Assembly (NCBI GenBank): GCA_019637295.1 | Contig: JAHBVX010000006.1 | Location: forward strand, 124,001-188,000 | Direction of reading: 5' to 3' | From: Polyangiaceae bacterium | GTDB taxonomy: Bacteria > Myxococcota_A > Polyangia > Polyangiales > Polyangiaceae | Length of the DNA stretch: 64,000 nt | In this document: in pieces, positions 44,819 to 53,808 of the stretch | Numbering within the stretch: position 1 is the stretch's first letter | Layout of the letters: each line of letters begins with the position of its first letter | The notes under the pieces: generated by a model | What the model was told of the DNA's origin: nothing | The model's database searches: none | The model's input: only the letters and a program-made list of their open reading frames with translations | Made by a program: the position numbers and the translations under genes

Positions 44819-46704
44819 TGATCTTCGCGGGCTTGCCTCTGTCGACGCTGCTCGCCATCGCCGGAGCCGCGGGTGGGCTCACGGTGCTGTTCTACATCCT
44901 GAAGCTGCGCCGGCGGCCCGTACCGGTGCCGTTTTCCCGCATCTGGGAGCGCGTCTTGCGCGACAAGGAGGCCACCTCCTGGTGGTCCCGGCTCAAGCGG
45001 CTGTTGTCACTGCTGCTGCAGCTCGCGCTGCTCTCGCTGTTGCTGATTTCGCTTGGCGACCCCCGTCTCGCCGGCGCGCTCGTCGAGGGTCGCAACGTGG
45101 TCGTGCTGGTGGACGGCAGCGCTTCCATGAAGGCGACGGACGTGGACCCGAGCCGAATGGGGGTCGCCCAGCAGCAGGTCAAGAAGTTGGTCGAGGGGTT
45201 GTCCGGGTCGGATCGGATGCTCATCGCTCAAATGGACGCGTCCGTCACTCCTTTGTCCACGATGACCGGCGAGACCAGCGAGCTCAAGCCCGCCGTCGAT
45301 GCCCTGCGCGCGACGGACACTCGCACGGACTTTCGGCGCGCGCTGGCCTTCGCCCTGGACAGCCTCAGCGGGCTGTCCAAGCCCGAGATCGTGGTGGTGA
45401 GCGACGGTGCGCTCGGCGACGTCGCCGACGCGGAGCGGGGTCTGGATCTGAGCGGTGTGAACCTGTCGTTCATTCCGGTGGGGCGCGGCAAGAAGAACGC
45501 CGCCATCACTGGGTTTTCCGTGCGTCGCTATCCGCTGGACAAGGCGCGCTACGAGGTGATGATCGAGGTCACCAACACGAACGAAGAACCCGTGGACGTG
45601 GAGCTCTCTCTGCTCGGCGACGGCGACGTGGTGGACATCACGCGACTCGCGCTCGGACCAAACGAGCGACTGGCTCGCTTCTACAAGGATCTGGCGGGCG
45701 CGAGCCGGACTCTCGAGGCGAAGCTGGCCCTGGCGGGCGGCGGACGCGACGATCTCCCGGCTGACGACCATGCCTTCGCGCTGATGCCGGAGCGGCGCCG
45801 GGCACGCGTGCTGGTCGTCACCGCGGGCAACACCTACCTCGAAGCGGCGCTGCTGCTGGACGAGTACCTCGAGGTCACCACCGTCGCGCCCAGCCAGTAC
45901 CCGCCGTCGGGCAATTTCGACGTGACCATCTTCGACGGAGTGGCGCCGCCGCCGGCGCAGGGCAGCGGCGGACTCCTGTACTTCGACGTCCCCGAAGAGG
46001 GTGGTCCGGTCAAGCGCAAGCGCCGCATCGAGATGTTCGGCTTCGACACCTGGGACAAGAAGAGCCCCCTCTTGCGCTGGATGGCGCTGGGGGACGTCCA
46101 GGCGCTGTACGGCCACGCCTTGGAACCGGAGAAGGAGGACCGCATCGTCGGCGCGAGCGCCCTTGGCCCCATCTTGGTGGCGGGGCGGCGCGCGGGCAAA
46201 CGCTTCGTGGCGCTCGGCTTCGACCCCCGCAACAGCGACATGGTGCTGCGCGTCGCGTGGCCACTCCTGGTGCTCAACGTGATCAACGATTTCGTCGAGG
46301 AAGACACGAGCTACGTGTCCTCCTTCGCTACCGGGGACGTGTGGATGATCCCGGCGCCGAGCGGCGCCGAGTCAGCGACGCTGAAGACTCCCGAGGCGCG
46401 CACGCTCACCGTTCCCGTGAAGGAGGGTCGGGCGGTGTACTTCGGTACGCAAGCGGGCTTCTACGAGCTGACGGTGGAGACGGATCAGCAGCCTGTCACC
46501 TCGGCGTTCGCCGCCAACCTGGTCAGCCTCGAAGAGAGCCGTATCGAGCCCGTGACCGAGCTGACTCTAGCGGGCAAGGCCCTGGGCCCACCCTCGGGCT
46601 TCAACCCAGGTGTACGGCGCGAGCTGTGGCTGTACCTGCTCCTCGCCGCGCTGCTGGTGAGCGGCATCGAGTGGTTCACCTATCACCGGAGGCTCACGGT
46701 GTGA
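44818..46704 (+). CDS. BatA-like membrane protein with VWA domain
   Basis: 628 aa. The N-terminal BatA domain has two TM segments (residues ~7-27 and ~62-79) and FSRIWERVLRDKEATSWWSRLKR between them. The VWA domain has MIDAS D99, S101, S103 (VDGSASM). A beta-rich periplasmic region follows, and one C-terminal TM helix (LWLYLLLAALLVSGIEWF). ATG overlaps the previous stop and its own stop overlaps the next GTG, so translation is coupled throughout. Confidence 0.9.
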   Translation: MIFAGLPLSTLLAIAGAAGGLTVLFYILKLRRRPVPVPFSRIWERVLRDKEATSWWSRLKRLLSLLLQLALLSLLLISLGDPRLAGALVEGRNVVVLVDGSASMKATDVDPSRMGVAQQQVKKLVEGLSGSDRMLIAQMDASVTPLSTMTGETSELKPAVDALRATDTRTDFRRALAFALDSLSGLSKPEIVVVSDGALGDVADAERGLDLSGVNLSFIPVGRGKKNAAITGFSVRRYPLDKARYEVMIEVTNTNEEPVDVELSLLGDGDVVDITRLALGPNERLARFYKDLAGASRTLEAKLALAGGGRDDLPADDHAFALMPERRRARVLVVTAGNTYLEAALLLDEYLEVTTVAPSQYPPSGNFDVTIFDGVAPPPAQGSGGLLYFDVPEEGGPVKRKRRIEMFGFDTWDKKSPLLRWMALGDVQALYGHALEPEKEDRIVGASALGPILVAGRRAGKRFVALGFDPRNSDMVLRVAWPLLVLNVINDFVEEDTSYVSSFATGDVWMIPAPSGAESATLKTPEARTLTVPVKEGRAVYFGTQAGFYELTVETDQQPVTSAFAANLVSLEESRIEPVTELTLAGKALGPPSGFNPGVRRELWLYLLLAALLVSGIEWFTYHRRLTV

Positions 46705-49484
46705 CGGACCGAGTGAAGACGGCCCTGTGGTACGCGCTCATCGCGCTCGTCGGCGTCGGCCTTGGCTGGCTCTACCTGAAGCACGTCATCGATGCGCCGG
46801 TGGACGGCTTCAAGTGGGTGCGGGACGATCAGACCTACGAGCTGCTGCAGCCGCGGACTCTGGGCGTACTGCTCGCCGTGCCGCTCTTGATGGTGATCCT
46901 GGGTTGGTCCCTGGCCGACCTTCCCTGGCAGCAGCGCGTCCTGTCCTTGTTGCTGCGCGCGACGTTCATCGCGCTGCTTGGCCTCGGCCTGGCTCGCCTG
47001 GCTCGCACCGCGGAGACTCAGAAGGTCGCGACCGTGTTCGTGATGGACGTCAGCGACTCCGTCGAGGACGAATCACTGGAGGAAGCGCGGGCGTGGCTCG
47101 AGAGCGCCGCCCGCGCGCGGGGCAGCGAGGGAGTGGTGAGGCTCGTCACCTTCGCCAAACGGCCCCGGTTGGTGGAGCTGGGGCCCGACGGCGAGGAGCC
47201 CAAGGTCCCGCCCGCGGCGGAGCTGCGCCACGGCGGAGGGTCGGCCCGGGATCTGGGCGTCGACAAGCCAGGAGCCGGAACGGACATCTCGTCGGCCATG
47301 CAGCTCGCGTACGGCGTGTTCCCTCCCGGGTATCTCAAGCGCCTGGTGCTGCTGACGGACGGCGTAGAGACGAGCGGGGACGTGCTGGCCGAGGCCAATC
47401 GGGCTCGCTCCTTCGACGTGCTGGTGTTCAGCGTGCCCTATCGCCGCCCTGCCCCCGGGGAGGTCGCCCTACGAGGCGTGCGAGTCCCGGACAAGGTCGA
47501 CATCGGGCAGACCTTCGAGATCGTCGCGGACATCTATTCCAGCCGCAAGACCAAGGCGCGAGCGAGGCTGTACCAGGGCGAGACGTTGAACGGGATGGAC
47601 GGCGTGCGCGAGCTCACGCTCGAGCCCGGCAGCAACGAGGTCGCGTTCAAGAGCGTGGTGCGAGTCGGCGGCGAGGTGACCTACGCGCTCAAGCTCGATC
47701 AGCTCGAGCACGACAAGTTCGCGGAGAACAACGCCTACTCGGTGACGATGGACGTGCCGGGTCGACCCACCGTGCTCTACGTCGAGGGCCAACCTCACCG
47801 GGCCAGCTATCTGACCTCGGCGCTCAGCGCGCAGCAGTTCGACGTGGACGTCCGGGCGCCCAACGCCTTCCCGGGTTCGGTCAAGGAGATCGAGCGGTTC
47901 GACTTCGTGGTCGTCTCGGACGTGCCGAAGGAGCGTCTCTCGATCGGGGCGCAAGATCTGATCGAGAAGTACGTGCGCGATCTCGGCGGCGGATTCCTGT
48001 TCGCCGGAGGCGAGTCCGGGTACGGCCTGGGGGGCTGGGCGCACACCACCATCGAGCGCATCCTGCCGGTACGGATGGACGCCGAAAGGCGCAAAGACAT
48101 GCCCAGCGTGGCCATGAGCCTGGTGATCGACCGCTCCGGCTCGATGACCGGCCTGCCCATGGAGATGGCGAAGGCCGCGTGCAAGGCTACGGTGAGCACG
48201 CTGCAAGGCGACGACCTGATCGAGGTGATCGCGTTCGACTCGGTCCCGCTCCGCTACGTGAAGATGCAGCCAGCTCGCTACCGCGCTCGCATTCAGAACG
48301 AGATCTCACGCATCCAGCCCGGGGGCGGCACGGAGATCTTCCCGGCCCTGGACATGGCCTACCAGGACATGAGCGTGGTGCAGGCCCGCAAGAAGCACGT
48401 CATCCTGCTGTCGGACGGACAGGCGCCATCGCAGGGGATCCGGGATCTGGTGCAGGCCATGCTCGCGGAGAACATCACCGTCACCACGGTGGGGCTCGGC
48501 ACCGGAGCCGACCAGGAGCTCTTGCGCTTGATCGCGGACAACGGCGGCGGGCGCTTTCACGCGGTGCCCGACCCCAACAGCCTGCCCAAGATCTTCACGC
48601 GGGAGACCGAGCTCATCGCGCGGCAGGCAGCGGTGGAGGAGTGGTTTCCGGTCCAAGTCGTCCAGAACGCGGACTTCCTCAAGGGCATCGCGATTCAGAG
48701 CGCTCCGCTGCTGCACGGCTACGTGGCCACCCAGATGAAGGCCGCGCCGGCGCAGCTCATCCTGGCCAGCGACCGCGGCGAGCCCATCCTCGCCCGCTGG
48801 CGGGTGGGGCTCGGGCACTCGCTGGCGTGGACCAGCGACGTGAAGAACCTGTGGGCGGTGGACTGGCTGCGTTGGTCCGGCTTCTCGAAATTCTGGGGGC
48901 AGCTGGTGCGGGAGCACATGCGCACCAAGCACCGCCGCGAGCTGGACATGAAGACCGAGGTCGTGGGCGGCAAGGTTCACGCGGTCGTCGATGCCTTCAC
49001 GCTGGATGAGCGCTTCGACAACGACATGCAATCCAAGCTGCTGGTCACGGGGCCCGAGCCGGGCGGCAAGCGGCGCGAGGTGCCCATGCGCCAGACCGCA
49101 CCTGGGCGCTACGAAGCGAGCTTCGAGCTCGACGACTACGGCTCGTTCCTCCTGCGCGCGGATCACTCGCGCGTCGGGGAGAAGGGTGAGTTGGCGAACG
49201 TGGGCGTGTCTTATGGCCACGTGACGAACCCCTATCCTCGCGAGTACGCGAGCTTCGAGCCCGACATCGAGCGACTCGAGCGCGCCGCCCTCGCGGGCGG
49301 CGGCAAGCTCGATCCACCCGCAGCCGAGGTGTGGGATCCCGGAGAGGAGAAGATCACGTACTACGAGCAGCTGTGGAACCGCTTCGTGCTCGCGGCCATC
49401 CTGGTGTTCCTGCTCGATCTGCTCGTGCGCCGGGTGCGCTTCTTCGACCGCAAGTTCTTGCCCAAGAAGCGGCGAGCGACCTGA
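46701..49484 (+). CDS. Giant membrane protein with two VWA domains and a glutamine-amidotransferase-like domain
   Basis: 927 aa from a GTG at 46701 overlapping the previous stop. Two N-terminal TM segments (~7-25, ~55-70) plus one near 85-100. VWA domain 1 has MIDAS D116, S118, S120 (MDVSDS). A beta-sandwich and a GAT1-like Rossmann region (VLYVEGQPHRASYLTSAL, GGGFLFAGGESGYG, residues ~355-455) follow. VWA domain 2 begins at IDRSGSMTGLP (around 476). A C-terminal beta region ends in a TM helix (FVLAAILVFLLDLLV) and basic tail. It fits the BatB/DUF1355-like large subunits of MoxR systems, but with a second active-looking MIDAS. Confidence 0.88.
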   Translation: MTDRVKTALWYALIALVGVGLGWLYLKHVIDAPVDGFKWVRDDQTYELLQPRTLGVLLAVPLLMVILGWSLADLPWQQRVLSLLLRATFIALLGLGLARLARTAETQKVATVFVMDVSDSVEDESLEEARAWLESAARARGSEGVVRLVTFAKRPRLVELGPDGEEPKVPPAAELRHGGGSARDLGVDKPGAGTDISSAMQLAYGVFPPGYLKRLVLLTDGVETSGDVLAEANRARSFDVLVFSVPYRRPAPGEVALRGVRVPDKVDIGQTFEIVADIYSSRKTKARARLYQGETLNGMDGVRELTLEPGSNEVAFKSVVRVGGEVTYALKLDQLEHDKFAENNAYSVTMDVPGRPTVLYVEGQPHRASYLTSALSAQQFDVDVRAPNAFPGSVKEIERFDFVVVSDVPKERLSIGAQDLIEKYVRDLGGGFLFAGGESGYGLGGWAHTTIERILPVRMDAERRKDMPSVAMSLVIDRSGSMTGLPMEMAKAACKATVSTLQGDDLIEVIAFDSVPLRYVKMQPARYRARIQNEISRIQPGGGTEIFPALDMAYQDMSVVQARKKHVILLSDGQAPSQGIRDLVQAMLAENITVTTVGLGTGADQELLRLIADNGGGRFHAVPDPNSLPKIFTRETELIARQAAVEEWFPVQVVQNADFLKGIAIQSAPLLHGYVATQMKAAPAQLILASDRGEPILARWRVGLGHSLAWTSDVKNLWAVDWLRWSGFSKFWGQLVREHMRTKHRRELDMKTEVVGGKVHAVVDAFTLDERFDNDMQSKLLVTGPEPGGKRREVPMRQTAPGRYEASFELDDYGSFLLRADHSRVGEKGELANVGVSYGHVTNPYPREYASFEPDIERLERAALAGGGKLDPPAAEVWDPGEEKITYYEQLWNRFVLAAILVFLLDLLVRRVRFFDRKFLPKKRRAT

Positions 49485-49485
49485 C

Positions 49486-49752
49486 TCAGCCGCCCGCGTC
49501 CCCGGTGGCGAGCAGGCACTGCTCGATGCACTGCTCGACGAGTTGCGGGGCAGCGCTGCACTGACAGAAGCTCTGGCAGTCGACGCAGCTCGCGCAGTTG
49601 CCCGGCTCGCAGGGCGTTGGCGCGGCCTCCTGCGCATCTCCGCCGGCGTCCCCCAGGGTCCGGTCGAGGTCGTGCGTCAACGAACACCCGCACTGTGCCC
49701 ACAGCAGCGGCAACGAGAGCGCTCGCAGGAGGTACGCCAGCATGAGTGGCAA
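49486..49752 (-). CDS. Small Cys-rich lipoprotein
   Basis: 88 aa. A signal segment (MLAYLLRALSLPLLWAQCGCS) ends in a plausible lipobox WAQC. The mature part has ten cysteines in a short C-x2-C / C-x3-C pattern (CASCVDCQSFCQCS ... CIEQC), so it should be disulfide-bonded. Two ATGs nine bases apart are possible starts. The stop is one base past the stop of the convergent giant VWA gene. No family recognised. Confidence 0.6.
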   Translation of the reverse strand: MPLMLAYLLRALSLPLLWAQCGCSLTHDLDRTLGDAGGDAQEAAPTPCEPGNCASCVDCQSFCQCSAAPQLVEQCIEQCLLATGDAGG

Positions 49753-49801
49753 TGGTCTAGCTTAGATCAAGACCCCTGAACTGGCGACCCATCCCCTGCC
49801 G

Positions 49802-51628
49802 TCACCAGAGGCCTGTCGGTCCAACGTCCGCCAGCGCGCGCTCACTGACGCGTGCCCACAGCTCGAGAGAGCCGTCCGGGTCGACGGTGAGCTTCCAGGG
49901 AACGCGCTCGCGTCCCCGCCCGGGCAGCGCGTCGAAGCGCTGCCGGCGCAGGCGCCACACATCCTCTTGCGTCACGTTGCGCAGCAGCGAGGCGACCCCT
50001 CGGGACGTGACGAAGCCACCGCTCACCGCGCGCGGGTCTCGTAACTCGGCGAGGGACGCGTCCTCGGCGAGCGTGCCCGGGGCCTTCTGCATGCGCGCCA
50101 GCAGTGACTTCTGGTCGGCGGAGACGCCGATCCACGCTCGCTGTCCGTCAGGCATGAGCAGTACGACCAGCTCGGCGCCTGCGGCGGCGCGCGCGGCCGG
50201 CGTGCGGTCGCCTCGACTCCAGCAGTCGTCGAACAACTTGCCCGACATCCTCATCGCGAACCGCTCGTGACCGTTCGCTAGTCCGGGGATGGGTGGCCCC
50301 ATCGTGATCGGTGGCAGCCCGTCGCACAAGCGCGGCAGCTCGCGGTACACGAGTCGGCGCAGCTCTCCATCGTTGTACGCTCGCATTCCGTCGATCAGCT
50401 CGGGCAGGTAGCTCTCGGCGGGCTCGTCATAGACGAGGACATGCCAGCCCCACACGCTGTGCATCAGGTCCCGCAGTCGCTCGCCTCCGAGCAGTTTGTC
50501 GTTCGCGTCCCGGCCGAGGGTGTCTCCGTGGGCGTAGCTCATGGGCGCGTCGGGCCCGGCGACCTTCGCCATCAGCTCGGCCGACTTGCGAAATGGCGCG
50601 CCGAGTACCGCACGCAGCCACTGCTCGAGACCCGCCTGCAGCTCGCGCGCGCGCGCGTCGGGCACTCGCGCGCTGAACGTCGCGAGCTCGGCGTCTGCGG
50701 GAAGCGCGAAGAAGCTCGCCGGGGTGCCCGACGCGGTGGCAACGTCGCGGGACAGCTGGGCCACGAAGCCCCCATGCGACCGCAGCGTCACGCTGAGCTT
50801 GGGCTCCCAGTCGTCCGCGCGCTTGGCGAGCCGCAAGGTGATGCTTCTCACGTCATGCAACAGCGCCAAGCCCTCGTCGGACAGGGTGCTCGCCAGCGGG
50901 GTCAGCAGCCGCGCGACCACGCCGCCGCGTCGATCGAGCTCGGTCTTGAGCAGGACCGGGAGCAGCGGTCGCGCCCGGTCGAGCAGCGCACCGAATCGAG
51001 CGTCGAGCGCCTCGACGGGGACATGCGCCCAGAGCCTGAGCTCCGGGGTGGTGAGCATCGACGGACGCGACAGGAGGTAGCCGGCCGCCTTGGAGAACGA
51101 CGGCTCCGCGCCGCAGGCCAGGCGACTGACGCCAGACGCAGGCGGCGGCGCGAGGATACAGCGCTGCCCATCGCTGCGGGCCAGCAGCACCTGCCCCCCG
51201 CTGAGCGCCGTCAGCTCGCCGCCGGTGCGCCGGGCGGCCTCCGCGAGCCACTGCTTGGTCGAGGCGAAGTCGCGCACTCCGACAGCGGCGACGACTTGCT
51301 CCCGGGGGAGCACCCGCAGACCGCTCACGTCGAGCACCAACGCAACGGCGACGCGCCCAGAGGTGTCCGCGAGTCCGGCAGCGAAGGCCTCCGCCAGTGG
51401 CGCGCGTCCCGCGACGACCGAGCGACCCAGCAGCCGACCGAGCAGCGCCGCGTCCTCGGCCTCGGCTTCGAGCAGCAGCTCGGCGGGAGGTCCGGACGCT
51501 TCTGACGTCGGCCGGGCGACGTCAGGGGCCGCTGGCAGAGCCGTGGGGGCAGGCGGCGGGGAAGACGCGCAGGCGAGTGCTGCAGCGCACGCGGCTAGCA
51601 CGCGCCATCGCTTCGCGTGGCCGCTCAT
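49802..51628 (-). CDS. Large lipoprotein, function unknown
   Basis: 608 aa from the ATG at 51628, which overlaps the VWA lipoprotein stop (ATGA). Lipobox in RVLAACAAALACAS, then a Pro/Ala linker. The body of ~540 residues is helical/beta without recognisable catalytic motifs; it shows a repeated pattern of short AELATFSARV and LWAHVPVEAL-type strands. Two parallel halves may exist (residues ~50-300 and ~300-600), which is the layout of some DUF3352-like lipoproteins. Its coupling to the upstream VWA lipoprotein suggests the two work together. Confidence 0.75.
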   Translation of the reverse strand: MSGHAKRWRVLAACAAALACASSPPPAPTALPAAPDVARPTSEASGPPAELLLEAEAEDAALLGRLLGRSVVAGRAPLAEAFAAGLADTSGRVAVALVLDVSGLRVLPREQVVAAVGVRDFASTKQWLAEAARRTGGELTALSGGQVLLARSDGQRCILAPPPASGVSRLACGAEPSFSKAAGYLLSRPSMLTTPELRLWAHVPVEALDARFGALLDRARPLLPVLLKTELDRRGGVVARLLTPLASTLSDEGLALLHDVRSITLRLAKRADDWEPKLSVTLRSHGGFVAQLSRDVATASGTPASFFALPADAELATFSARVPDARARELQAGLEQWLRAVLGAPFRKSAELMAKVAGPDAPMSYAHGDTLGRDANDKLLGGERLRDLMHSVWGWHVLVYDEPAESYLPELIDGMRAYNDGELRRLVYRELPRLCDGLPPITMGPPIPGLANGHERFAMRMSGKLFDDCWSRGDRTPAARAAAGAELVVLLMPDGQRAWIGVSADQKSLLARMQKAPGTLAEDASLAELRDPRAVSGGFVTSRGVASLLRNVTQEDVWRLRRQRFDALPGRGRERVPWKLTVDPDGSLELWARVSERALADVGPTGLW

Positions 51629-52854
51629 CGCGGCGGCGGAGCCGTCTTGGTCGCGCAGCCGAACTCGATGTCGATCTGGCCGTTCTCGTCGGCCTTCACC
51701 TTGTCGCAGGTCGCGCCGCAGAGCAGGATCTTGGTCTTGTCGGCGTTCCACTGCCAGCCGTTGGCGCCCTGCTCACAACCCGCGTTGTTGTCCTGCAGCA
51801 CGTCCTCCGCCGAGCCGCCATCCGGCGTGAACACCACGTTGACCTTGGCCGGGTCGAACTCCTTACCGCTCGGCGGGGGCGGGGGTACGTACTCGCAAGA
51901 CAGCTTGTTGACGATGCCCGAAGCGATGGTGGTGAAGATGTTGGACCAGTCGTCCTCGCAGATGCTGCGCACGATGCCTCCGGTGAGCGTCGCGAGCTTC
52001 TGATACTCGACCCCCGGAGCCACGGCGCTGTTGGTCGCGCTCGTGCAGGGCGCAGTCGGATTGGCTACGTCCATGCCAATGATGCCATGCAGGACGTACT
52101 TGCGGCTCTGCTTGGTGCCGAACATGCCCGCGGGCTGGGCGGTCTGCGTCGCCCAGTTGTCGAACTGATCGCCGTTCATGAACAGCGAGAACGGCGGCGG
52201 CATCCCCGCCTCGTCATCGGTCACGATCACGAACACCTTGGTCGCGTCGAAGCGTGCGAGGGTGTTCCACGCTTTGGTGCCGGCCTTGCACGCGATGCCC
52301 GGGGCGGCGTACGCGTTGGTCATGACGGTGAAGGCGTCGTTGCTGCCCACGGTGCAGTCCAGCTGATGAAAGCCTGGCGGGTTGTCGGCGCAGTTGCTGC
52401 CCGCCAGGGGTGGGTCCACGCACACGCCATAGCTGCTGGTCCCGCGCTGACTCAGCATCATCACCCGCCAGTCGATGATGCTCTGGGTGAGCGTGGGCAC
52501 GAAGGAGGTGTTGATGTTGGTGCGCACCTTGGCGATCTCGTCCGCCATGGAGCACGAGTTGTCGATGACCCAGATGACGTCGACAGCGGGCTTGTTCGCC
52601 TTTTGGGTGAGGACCTCGCAGGCCGCGTCGCTCTCGTTGGCGTCAGGGATGCCGGCGTCGATGGTGCCCGACCCACCCGTGGCGATGCCGCCGCCCGTGC
52701 CGATGCCGCCGCCGCCGCCGGTGCCGCCTGCGGCGCTGCCGCCGCCCGCCCCACCGGGCGACCCTTTGTTGTCGGAGGAGGTAGCCGAACACGCGAAGGC
52801 CAACAGCGCGCCGGCAGCCGCAAAGAGTCCTTGCTTACACAAATGCCCAAGCAT
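51625..52854 (-). CDS. VWA-domain lipoprotein with Gly-rich linker
   Basis: 409 aa. Lipobox in LFAAAGALLAFAC, then a Gly/Ala-rich linker (residues ~30-65) and a VWA domain starting at VIWVIDNSCSMAD (MIDAS DxSxS present) through about residue 300. A C-terminal beta domain with cysteines follows (KVNVVFTPDGGSAEDVLQDN). The same architecture is found at 23277-24587. It is the first gene of a two-gene unit with the 608-aa lipoprotein (4-base overlap). Confidence 0.83.
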   Translation of the reverse strand: MLGHLCKQGLFAAAGALLAFACSATSSDNKGSPGGAGGGSAAGGTGGGGGIGTGGGIATGGSGTIDAGIPDANESDAACEVLTQKANKPAVDVIWVIDNSCSMADEIAKVRTNINTSFVPTLTQSIIDWRVMMLSQRGTSSYGVCVDPPLAGSNCADNPPGFHQLDCTVGSNDAFTVMTNAYAAPGIACKAGTKAWNTLARFDATKVFVIVTDDEAGMPPPFSLFMNGDQFDNWATQTAQPAGMFGTKQSRKYVLHGIIGMDVANPTAPCTSATNSAVAPGVEYQKLATLTGGIVRSICEDDWSNIFTTIASGIVNKLSCEYVPPPPPSGKEFDPAKVNVVFTPDGGSAEDVLQDNNAGCEQGANGWQWNADKTKILLCGATCDKVKADENGQIDIEFGCATKTAPPPR

Positions 52855-52989
52855 CGCGCCTCCGAGGCGTGAAGACTAACCCGGACCGGCCGTCCGTCCA
52901 AGGCCGCGCTGTCTTCCCTTCACGCTCTCGCGCCGCACAGGCATAGTCCGAAAGTGTGACGCGGTGCGACGACGCATCGCACCAACGAC

Positions 52990-53760
52990 ATGGACCCGAC
53001 GCGTCTTGGCTTGGTCGTGGTCGCCGCGTTCCTGGCGGGGGGCATCAATGCGGTCGCGGGCGGCGGCTCGCTGCTCACCTTCCCCGCCTTGCTCGCCGCG
53101 GGGCTCCCGCCGGTCACCGCGAGCGCCACCAACACCGTCGCGCTGGCGCCTGGCTCCTTGGCAGCGGCCGCCGGCTACCGCGCGGAGCTCAGACCACACT
53201 GGACGTCTGCCGCCCTCTTGGCGGCGGCCGCCATCGTCGGCTCCCTCGCGGGAGCGTCGTTACTCCTCAGCCTCGATCCGCGCGTGTTCGCCCGGGCCGT
53301 GCCGGTGCTGGTGCTGGGAGCGACCGTGCTGCTCTTTGCACAGGAGCGCGTCGCCGCCTGGGCTCGTACGCCTGAGGGTGTGCCGACGCGGAATCGACTG
53401 CTGCTCGTCTCGAGCGCGGTCGCGGTGGTCTCGGTCTACGGAGGCTATTTCGGAGCGGGCATCGGCATCGTCACGTTGGGACTGCTGGCGCTGCTGAGCC
53501 GGATCGACATCCATGGCATGAACGCCATCAAGACCGTGGTCGTCGGCGCCATCAACGGCAGCGCAGCCCTGTTCTTCCTCGCCCGTTCGGCGGTCGATCT
53601 CCCCTACGCCTCGCTCATGGCGGCTTCGGCGCTCGGGGGCGGCTACTTGGGCGCGCGCCTCGCCCGCCGGCTGCCACCGCGAGTGGTGTCCCGGGGCGTC
53701 GTGGCCTTCGGCGCGCTGCTGAGCCTGGCGCTCGCGCTACGCTACTGGCGAAGCCTGTGA
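52990..53760 (+). CDS. TSUP-family (TauE/SafE) membrane permease
   Basis: 256 aa with about eight hydrophobic segments and the family's two halves: the N-terminal AGGINAVAGGGSLLTFPALLAAGLPPVTASATNTVAL and the C-terminal GYLGARLARRLPPRVV. TauE/SafE-like proteins carry sulfite, sulfoacetate, taurine or other organic anions out of the cell. Here a sulfur-related context (glutathione synthesis, methyltransferase-like gene) is nearby but not conclusive. Divergent from the VWA lipoprotein (135 bases). Confidence 0.85.
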   Translation: MDPTRLGLVVVAAFLAGGINAVAGGGSLLTFPALLAAGLPPVTASATNTVALAPGSLAAAAGYRAELRPHWTSAALLAAAAIVGSLAGASLLLSLDPRVFARAVPVLVLGATVLLFAQERVAAWARTPEGVPTRNRLLLVSSAVAVVSVYGGYFGAGIGIVTLGLLALLSRIDIHGMNAIKTVVVGAINGSAALFFLARSAVDLPYASLMAASALGGGYLGARLARRLPPRVVSRGVVAFGALLSLALALRYWRSL

Positions 53761-53808
53761 CGGAGCTGGGCGATTGATCTCCCCCGCGAGCACGGTTACG
53801 CCGCGCCC